Below, piece after piece: positions 56,134 through 64,000 of a DNA stretch of 64,000 nucleotides. This stretch comes from Cordilura impudica (lineage: Eukaryota > Arthropoda > Insecta > Diptera > Scathophagidae). The stretch is taken from contig OY821521.1 of NCBI GenBank assembly GCA_963682025.1, positions 56,369,908-56,433,907 on the forward strand, written 5' to 3'. The position numbers and the translations under genes are program-made. The notes below the pieces were generated by a model. The model was not told the DNA's origin, searched no databases, and saw only the letters and a program-made list of their open reading frames with translations. How positions within the stretch are numbered: the first letter of the stretch is position 1; each line of letters opens with the position of its first letter.

Positions 56134-57643
56134 TTATACCCTATACCACTATGTGATTTGGGTATAATGACTTTGTGCTGCTGTTTGTAACTACCAAAAA
56201 TATTTGACCTAGACCCATCTTTTATTATACCGATCGAAACAGAATCACTATCTGATTCGATTTAACTATGTCCGTCCGTCCGTCTGTATGTCCATGTAAA
56301 GCTTGTAATCAAACTGCAGGTCGCAAATATGTATATATTTTGATGAAATTTGGTATATAAGCTTTTATCGGCCATTGGATGAACGCTAATGAAATTGCTG
56401 AGAATCGCTCCATGTTCAGACCTAGCCCCCATACAAATGACCCCTATAAAATCACCATAAACTGCCATAAGATCCAAATTATCATATAAATCTTAGTCAA
56501 ATTGAGTTTGTATGTATTTATTACATCCATTAATCAGTAGTCCAAAAATGATTCCTATGGGACAACTCCTAGTCATAGGCCCCATATAGAGCTGCTTCCC
56601 GACCTTCACCTAAATCTATCAAAAAACAAAACAAGTAAGAAAATTATAGTCGGTCTAGACCGACTATACGATACCCTATACCATGCGTTTAGAAACCCTA
56701 TCTCTTAGGCCCAACTAACTGGACATAGAAAATAAGCAAAAACCAAATTTGAGTGGGATTTTTATTATTTTTTTTGGCTGCAGATATGAAAAAGTTCATA
56801 TCGGATGCTATATCTATATGGGGACTAGGTCCAAAAATGGACCGATCCTGATCATGTTTGGTAAAGTCTCTTGTATTTTGCAAAAATATATACAAACAAA
56901 ATTTGAGAAGAATCAGTGCAATATTTTTGTTTTTTAATAGATTTAAGTGAAAATCGGGAAGCAGCTCTATATGGGGCCACAGGGATAATCTTTGGACTAC
57001 TCATTAACGGATGTAATGAACGCATATAAACCCAATTTGAGTAAGATCTATATGACAATTTGGATCTTATGACAATTTATGTCGATTTCATGGGGGTAAT
57101 TTGTATGGGGGCTAGGTCTGAACATTGACCGATTCTCACCAATTTCAATAGCGTTCATCCCATGACCGATAAAAGCTTATATACCAAATTTCATCAAAAT
57201 ATATTCATATTTGCGACCTGCAGTTTGATTACAAGGTTTACATGGACACACAGACGGACGGACGGACGGACGGACGGACATTGTTAAATCAACTCAGAAA
57301 GTGATTCTGATTCGATCGGTATAATTAAAGATGGGTCTAGGTCAAATATTTTTGGTTGTTACAAACAGCAGCATAAAGTCATTATATCCAAACCACATAG
57401 TGGTATAGGGTATAAATATTGCACTGATTCTTCTCAAATTTTGTTTTATATATTTTTGCAAAATACAAGAGACTTCACCAAATATGGCCAGGATCGGTCC
57501 ATTTTTGGGCCCAGTCCCCATATAGATATAGCATCCGATATGAACTTTTTCATATCTGCAGCCAAAAAAATAAATAAAAATCCCACTAAAATGGTATAGG
57601 GTATCGTATAGTCGGTCTAGACCGACTATAATTTTCTTACTTG
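56134..57643 (+). mobile_element. Family 2 element interrupted by another family 2 element
   Basis: TTATACCCTATACCACTATG start at 56,134; first part to CTATCAAAAAACAAAA at 56,631; resumes ATATTGCACTGATTCTTCTC at 57,416; hairpin AGTCGGTCTAGACCGACT and CTTACTTG end at 57,643. A small deletion removes part of the segment between CCCACT and ATGGTATAGG. Confidence 0.88.
56632..57415 (-). mobile_element. Nested family 2 element, complete
   Basis: On the plus strand CAAGTAAGAAAATTATAGTC ... (GGAC)n at about 57,251-57,280 ... GTGGTATAGGGTATAA. Comparison with uninterrupted copies (e.g. 33,290-33,310) shows it sits between adjacent A's of ACAAAAATATTG with no more than about 1 bp uncertainty and no target duplication. 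Confidence 0.9.
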
Positions 57644-58480
57644 TTGGATATGAAAAAGCTTTCCTTAAGATTGTATATGTATATGACCATATGTACACTA
57701 GGCATAAAACTAATTTTTTCGAAAAATTTGGCATACCACCACGTGCTGATGGTACAAGTAATGAATATTTAATTTTTTTTTTTAGGAGATTTCGGCTCAA
57801 AAATGTTCCGCACTAAACGCGATTTCTAAAACAAGTCAGATTTTTTTAAATATTTTAATTTAAAAATTTTTTCAATTGTTATACGAAATAAATTTTTAGT
57901 TTAAAGTAAATATGTGATGATTTCACAGTTGTAAAATCTCCGCACAATTTTATTTGCACGCTAGTCGCAGATGTTGCTCCGCTGAACTTCCTCAATAGCT
58001 GATGGGTTTTTGACCCAAAGTTTGAGAAGACATTCACTTGTTTTATATAGTGTACCGACATTATATTTGTTGAAATTATGATGAGAAATCAGAATTCGGT
58101 CCATTTATGTAGGGAAAACATTAATTTTTCTTGAATATTTAAAAGCTTGGACCAATACATGTCACCTTAAATACAAAACAGTCACAACTCAAAATTTTCA
58201 AATTTTCAGGAGAGGCAAAAAACTGTTTATGTAAAAATGATTGTATTATTTAAAAAAAATTAAGTTTCGTTATGAAAAATGCCCATTTTGAGAAAAGTTT
58301 TGCTACAGTTTTTTTTTTTTTTTTTAATTAATTGTATTTGTGGAAATAAAATTAATTTTGAGTTATGACACTCTGACTGAAATTTTTTCATTTGACTAAT
58401 GATATTATCTCAAGTTCAAGCCCCAGATATAAAAGCATTTTTGCTGTTAAAGAAGGTAGTTATGAGAAATAAATTTGATT
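57644..58480. other. Unassigned DNA
   Basis: No gene or repeat signature apart from a T tract at 58,310-58,325. Confidence 0.35.
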
Positions 58481-60740
58481 TATTATTGAAAACTTTCTTA
58501 AGAAAAGATAAAATTTTAAGTTAATGTACTCTTCTGAGAAACGGTACTTTTATAAGAAAAGTTACTCTGTTTAGCAAATACAATTATTAAAGAAAATTTA
58601 ATTTTTTATAAAATTTATTAATTTTATAAAAAAATACACTTTTTCAAGATAAAAGAAATTTTGTTAAGAAAAATTCCTTTTTTAAGAAAACGCACTTTTT
58701 AAAAGAAGGACTTTTTAAAAAAGGATGATTTTTTGGTAAGTTACTTTTTTTAAGTAAATGTACTTATATAAGAAAAATATTTATTTAGGAAAAGATCTTT
58801 TTCCTGATAAAAAGTACTTATTTAGGAAAAGGTAAAAAGTACCTTTTATGAATTTTTTATGAAAAAATACAAACAAAATAAAAACAAAAATAATTTTTAA
58901 GGAACTTTTTTTAAGAAAAGTTACTTTTTTTATAGAATAATATACACTAGCAGATTCCAGCCCTCGAAATTCGAGCGCAAATTCTAGGAAATTTAATTTT
59001 TTCATTACATAAAGATCCTAAAAGTAGGCGTATCAATTATTGCCAATTCACAAATCAACACAAAAAACAAACTCATTTTATTACACACACATAGCATTGT
59101 ATAATTTTATGTATGTGTTAGTAGCAACTTTAACTGCAATTTACTGAAAATAAAGGAAAAAATTTAAAAATCTGTAAATCTGTAAAACGGCTAAAAAGAA
59201 AAAGCTTTCAAATAATATACGTTTGATCAAAATTGGGGTAAAACGGTAGAACAAAACATTAGTCACAAGAAATTGCTTAGCCTATTAATATTATTTATAT
59301 GTCAGAAAAGATACTTTTTAGAGAACATATTCTTTTATAAGTATAAAAATTTTGAGGAAAGGTACATTTAAAAAATAGGGTACTTAAAAAAATATCTTTT
59401 AAAAAAGATACTTAAAAAATACTTTTTAAAGAAGATACTTTTTTTAAAAAGGTGCTTTTGTGAAAAGAACTACTTTTTTGAAAAAAGGTACTTTATTAAA
59501 AAATGAAATTTTTAAAACATGGTATTTGTTATTTCTTAGAAAAGATAATTTTTTCAGAATAAGTACCGCTTTAATTAATGTAGTTTTTTAAGAAATGGTA
59601 CTTCAAAAAAAAAAAAAATTTAATTGGTTAAGAAGGATTTATTGTTAATTAAAGGTACTCCTTAGCACAAAGTTATTTTTTATGAAGAGGTACTACTTTG
59701 AGAAAAGGTAATTTTTTACGAAAAGCTACTTTTTATAAGAAGGTACTTTTTTATGAAAAGGTACTTTTTTATGAATAGGTACATTTTTCAGATGAGGTAC
59801 CTTTTTAGAAAATTTACTTTTTAAGAAAGTTTAAATTTTTATTAGAAAATTTATTTCTTTCAGAAAGGTACTTTTTGTAGAAAACTTATTTTGTTAGGAA
59901 AAATAACTTTTTAGCGACAAGGTAGCCTTTTAAGAAAAGGTACTTTTTAAGAAATGATACTTTTTTACAAAAATTTACTTATTTAGAAAAGGTACTTTTT
60001 TAAGAAAGTTTACTTTTTTTTTAAGTTTAAAGTTTTTTAAGAAAAGGTACTTTTTTTGAAACTAAGTTTTCTTAAAAATTGCATTTTCTTAAAAAACTAC
60101 CTTTCCTAAAAAAGTACTTTTGTAAGATAATGTAGTATTTTAAGAAAGGTACTTTTTAAAGAAAATGTACTTTCTAAGAAAAGGTAATTTTTTAACAAAT
60201 GTATATTTCTATGAAAATATATTTTTTTTAAAAAAGGGGCTTTTTAAGAAAATTAACATTTTTAAGAAAAGGTTCCTTAGTAAGGAAATTTAATTTTTCT
60301 TAGAAAATTTACTTTCTTAGAAAAGGTATATTTCCAAAAAGAGATACTTTTTTAAGAAAGGTACTGTTTTAAGAACACGCACTTTGTAAAAGAAGATACA
60401 TTTCTAAGAGAATTTACTTTTTTAAGAAAAGTTTTCTGTAAGAAAATGTAATTCTTTAAAAAAAGTTACCTTTTTGAAAACAGCTACTTTTTTTTAGGAA
60501 AAGGTATTTTTTCGAAAAAATCTTTTTTAGCAATTGTTTTGAAAAGGTACTTTTTAGGAAAAGGTATTTTTTAGATACTTAATTTCTAAAAAATTACTTT
60601 TTTAAGAAATGATATTTTAAGGAAAGGTTTCGTTTTAATGAAAATCAACTTTTTAAGAGAAGTACTTTTTCAGAAAATTTATTTTTTTTTTAGAAAAGAT
60701 GTTTTTTTAAATAAAAGGTACTATTTGAAGAATGCGCTTT
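58481..60740 (+). repeat. 18-bp minisatellite array, second block
   Basis: Same AAGAAAAGGTACTTTTTT family as 35,191-38,660, more degenerate, and split by the family 1 element at 58,947-59,296. Opposite-strand units (TTTTCTTAAAAAATTGC...) appear around 60,068-60,110, so the array includes a small inversion. Confidence 0.88.
58947..59296 (-). mobile_element. Family 1 mini-Helitron inserted in the minisatellite
   Basis: CTAG at 58,947, hairpin CTCGAAATTCGAG, ends near TATTAATATTATTTATA with the final TC altered. ~20 bp shorter internally than the complete copies. Confidence 0.83.
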
Positions 60741-61165
60741 TTTATTATTATTATTGTTGTGTTATATTGTTAATTTTTACACCCTTTCTTTTAAGTCATA
60801 GTATCTGTTTGCCTTGTTGGCTGTCGAAATTACTTTGGATCGATTTTTAACCATTTCGTTAAAAAAATGTAATTATACTATAATTTTGCATTTTTAAAAT
60901 TTTAACGGTTTTTGTAAAATTGGCAACCATGCTTCAGTTTCAGTCAATTAATTATTTAACTACATGATGGTCAACTTAATTTACAAAGAAAGGGAGTATA
61001 ATAAAAACTTGGTTTTTGCGGGTTAGTCTTCTCGTATAAATAAACTAATATGACACGTGGATTGCAACCATACACACATACTTATTAACAACAGCAATAG
61101 CAATGGCACTCAAATTTAAAAAAAAAAAAATTAATAACAACAATAACAATAACAACATAGAAAAA
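60741..61165. other. Unassigned DNA
   Basis: AAC/AAT trinucleotide runs near 61,134-61,158; no gene. Confidence 0.35.
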
Positions 61166-61935
61166 CAAGTAAGAAAATTATAGTCGGTCTAGACCGACTA
61201 TACGATACCCTATTCCATGTGTTTAGAAACCCTATTTCTTAGGCCCAACTAACTGGACATAGAAAATAAGCAAAAACCAAATTTGAGTGGGATTTTTATT
61301 AATTTTTTTGGCTGCAGATATGAAAAAGTTCATATTGGAAGCTATATCTATATGGGGACTAGGTCCAAAAATGGACCAATCCAGATCATGTTTGGTAAAG
61401 TCTCTTGTATTTTGCAAAAATATATACAAACAAAATTTGAGAAGAATCAGTGCAATATTTTTGTTTTTAATAGATTTAAGTGAAGATCTGGAAGCAGTTT
61501 ATATGGGGCCAAAGGGATGATTTTTGGACTACTCATTAATGGATGTAATGAACGCATACAAACCCAATTTGAGTAAGATCTATATGACAATTTGGATCTT
61601 ATGGCAATTTATGTCGATTTCATAGGGGTAATTTGTATGGGGGCTAGGTCTGAACATGGACCGATTCTCACCAATTTAAATAGCGTTCATCCTATGGCCG
61701 ATAAAAGCTTATATACCAAATTTCATCAAAATATATTCATATTTGCGACCTGCAGTTTGATTACAAGCTTTACATGGACACACAGACGGACGGACGGACA
61801 TTGTAAAATCAACTCAAAAAGTGATTCTGATTCGATCGGTATAATTAAAGATGGGCCTAGGTCAAATATTTTTGGTAGTTACAAACAGCAGCACAAAGTC
61901 ATTATAACCAAACCACATAGTGGTATAGGGTATAA
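61166..61935 (-). mobile_element. Family 2 element, complete
   Basis: Plus strand CAAGTAAGAAAATTATAGTC, perfect hairpin AGTCGGTCTAGACCGACT, a short GGAC tract (61,787-61,799) and GTGGTATAGGGTATAA. The 171-codon frame at 61,592-62,107 runs across the element's end into flanking DNA and is not a gene. Confidence 0.88.
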
Positions 61936-62146
61936 TTATATTTTATCAAGTGTTTTTTACATTCTCATTGAAATCTCAGAAATTTTTCAACCGATTTTTA
62001 TGATTTCAAATATCAGCTTGCTTAGGATGTCAATCATTATTTGTCCTAAAAGTGTACAACCCAGCTTACCTACTGAGGGTGTGATCCTGCTTTTCACACA
62101 CGGTTAGACATCGCACACTCGTGTTGAAGGTATAAAAATGTGTACA

Positions 62147-63299
62147 TCCATAATATTAATAGGCTAGGCGATTTCTTGTGACCGATGTTTTGTTCTACCT
62201 TTTTATCCAGATTTTGACCAAACGTATAGTATTTGAAAGGTATTTCTTTTTAACCGTTTTGCAGATTTACAGTTTTTTTTAATTTATTCCTTTATTTTGA
62301 GTAAATTGCATTTAAAGTTGCTACTAACACATACACAAAATTATGCGTATGCTACGTGTGTTTTTATACCCTATACCACTATGTGGTTTGGGTATAATGA
62401 CTTTGTGCTGCTGTTTGTAACAACCAAAAATATTTGACCTAGACCCATCTTTAATTATATCGATCGAATCAGAATCACTTTCTGAGCTGGTTTAACAATG
62501 TCCGTCCGTCCGTCCGTCCGTCTGTGTGTCCATGTAAACCTTGTAATCAAACTGCAGGCCGCAAATATGAATATATTTTGATGAAATTTGGTATATAAGC
62601 TTTTATCGGCCATGGGATGAACGCTATTAAAATTGGTGAGAATCGGTCCATGTTCAGACCTAGCCCCCATACAAATTACCCCTATGAAATCGACATAAAT
62701 TGCCATAAGATCCAAATTGTCATATAGATCTTATTCAAATTGGGTTTGTATGCGTTCATTACATCTATTAATGAGTAGTCCAAAAATGATCCCTTTGGCC
62801 CCATATAGAGCTGCTTCCCGATCTTCAGTTAAATCTATTAAAAAAACACAAATATTGCACTGATTCTTCTCAAATTTTGTTTGTATATATTTTTGCAAAA
62901 TAAAAGAGACTTTACCATACATGATCAGGATTGGTCCATTTTTGGACCTAGTCCCCATATAGATATATCATCCGATATGAACTTTTTCATATCTGCAGCC
63001 AAAAAAATTAATAAAAATCCCACTCAAATTTGGTTTTTGCTTATTTTCTATGTCCAGTTAGTTGGGCCTAAGAGATAGAGTTTCTAAACGCATGGTATAG
63101 GGTATCGTATAGTCGGTCTAGACCGACTATAATTTTCTTACTTGTTTTTTTTAAAGTTGTTAATGTGTTTGTTAATGAGTTTGTTATCTTCATTCGCAAT
63201 AATAATAAACCATAAAAGTTTTGGTTTGTGAATTGGCTAAGTTGAAAAATAAAGCTGCCTAGAAATTGCACACGAATTTCGAGCGCTGGAGTCTGCTAG
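62147..63299 (+). mobile_element. Family 1 mini-Helitron interrupted by a family 2 element
   Basis: 5' part 62,147-62,363 (TCCATAATATTAATAGGCTA), 3' part 63,145-63,299 with hairpin (ACGAATTTCGAGC) and CTAG at 63,296-63,299; A and T outside. Confidence 0.87.
62364..63144 (+). mobile_element. Nested family 2 element, complete
   Basis: TTATACCCTATACCACTATG start, (GTCC)n at 62,501-62,521, perfect hairpin AGTCGGTCTAGACCGACT, CTTACTTG end. Inserted between T's in the TGTGTTT...TTTAAA region of the family 1 element; no target duplication seen. Confidence 0.9.
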
Positions 63300-64000
63300 T
63301 ACATGTAAATCACTAATTGTTGGAGCTCATTGCATTTATGATATATAAATATGACATTTATTTGATTTTTCAAACAATTGTGCCAAAAATAATATCGGTT
63401 ATTATATTTTTGAGCTTTGGCTTTTTAAAAATTAACTTTCATAAATGGGAATTTTTTAAAAATCGTTAAAAATTAAGGTTTTTAAATGCCTATACGATGC
63501 ATGGAGTGCCTTATTGTAAAAACTGATTTAAAAAACTTGAGCCGTTTTGCCGCACAAGTTTGTGTTAGAAACATCGAAATGGGTTAAGTCGAATGGCATA
63601 AAATGAAAAAAACAAAAAATATATTTAACCTTCTAATTGCAATCACTATGAAAAAAACTCTTCTTTTTACAATGCTTATTTTTTTAAATTTTATAAAATA
63701 ATTTTGAAGAAATAAATTAATGATTTGGTTTTTTTAAATTTAATATCTAAGAAGTTTCAGCAATTAATTCACGATTTTTCTTGTAGCCAAAGGGCCACAA
63801 AGCGTAAAATAGAGATATTGTACTACAAAGTTATTTTTTTTTTATTTATTTAGAAAACGGTTTGGCTACATTTTACATTAAAGGGTTAACACTCTTACGT
63901 ATTAGGAGTTATATGAATGAGTTATATGAATTGATGTAGGGTATCCAAGTATATACTACTTGTTGCTGTGTATGATTTAAAAGTTGCTAAACCCGATTCC
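63300..64000. other. Unassigned DNA to the window end
   Basis: AT-rich; AAAGGGTTAACACTC at about 63,880 could be a piggyBac-type AGGGTTAA end, but nothing else supports it. Confidence 0.35.

Noticed and set aside
56698..63271. The same ~60-70-codon frames (MGTRSKNGPILTIFGKVS..., MYIFLQNTRDFTKH...) found in every family 2 copy, on both strands
   Set aside because: They are shared because the elements are recent copies; they overlap on opposite strands, vary in length and hold no domain.
63870..63895. AGGGTTAA as a second piggyBac end near the window end
   Set aside because: Only eight matching bases, with no inverted partner or transposase nearby.

Overview
The window is very AT-rich eukaryotic DNA from an insect, most likely a higher fly (Diptera; a calyptrate such as a blow fly would fit, but that is inference). 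The clues are introns with GTAAGT donors, dozens of copies of short non-coding transposons carrying the (GTCY)n tract known from dipteran mini-me/DINE-type elements, LINE, gypsy, piggyBac, hAT and PIF relics, and large simple-sequence arrays. No prokaryotic feature is present. Almost everything is repeat; the only intact protein-coding gene I can support is one leucine-rich-repeat gene present in two copies.

Layout. 0.4-4.5 kb: decayed non-LTR retrotransposon ORFs nested in one another. 5.15-7.6 kb: a 2.4-kb AAAAT array bracketed by two related ~190/430-bp repeats. 8-23.7 kb: terminal-inverted-repeat elements (one hAT with a perfect 8-bp target duplication, one PIF/Harbinger-like MITE, one 116-bp foldback) among mini-Helitrons (family 1, TC...CTAG ends) and mini-me/Helentron-like elements (family 2, TTATACCC...CTTACTTG ends). 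23.9-35 kb: an uncharacterised 1.2-kb repeat, gypsy and LINE relics, more family 1 and 2 copies. 35.2-38.66 kb: an array of an 18-bp self-complementary minisatellite. 39.2-43.9 kb: a tRNA-Gly-like SINE, a long inverted repeat, and a piggyBac transposase fragment.

43,872-55,811 is the centrepiece: a near-perfect palindrome with ~5.1-kb arms (43,872-48,979 and 50,705-55,811) around a 1,725-bp spacer. Each arm carries a 12-copy ~120-bp tandem array built on a GTCACGCAC motif, a two-exon 382-aa LRR gene, and the start of an 18-bp minisatellite array. Both gene copies are intact and differ at one residue (Leu192/Ile192). Spot comparison found at least three substitutions and one homopolymer length difference between arms, so they are not a literal copy of one another.

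56-63.3 kb holds further family 2 elements, one inserted inside another and one inside a family 1 element. These give exact empty sites and show A-A/T-T insertion with no obvious target duplication. Between them lies a second 18-bp minisatellite block split by a family 1 element. Element coordinates are good to a few bases where termini were recognised; borders of decayed copies are approximate.
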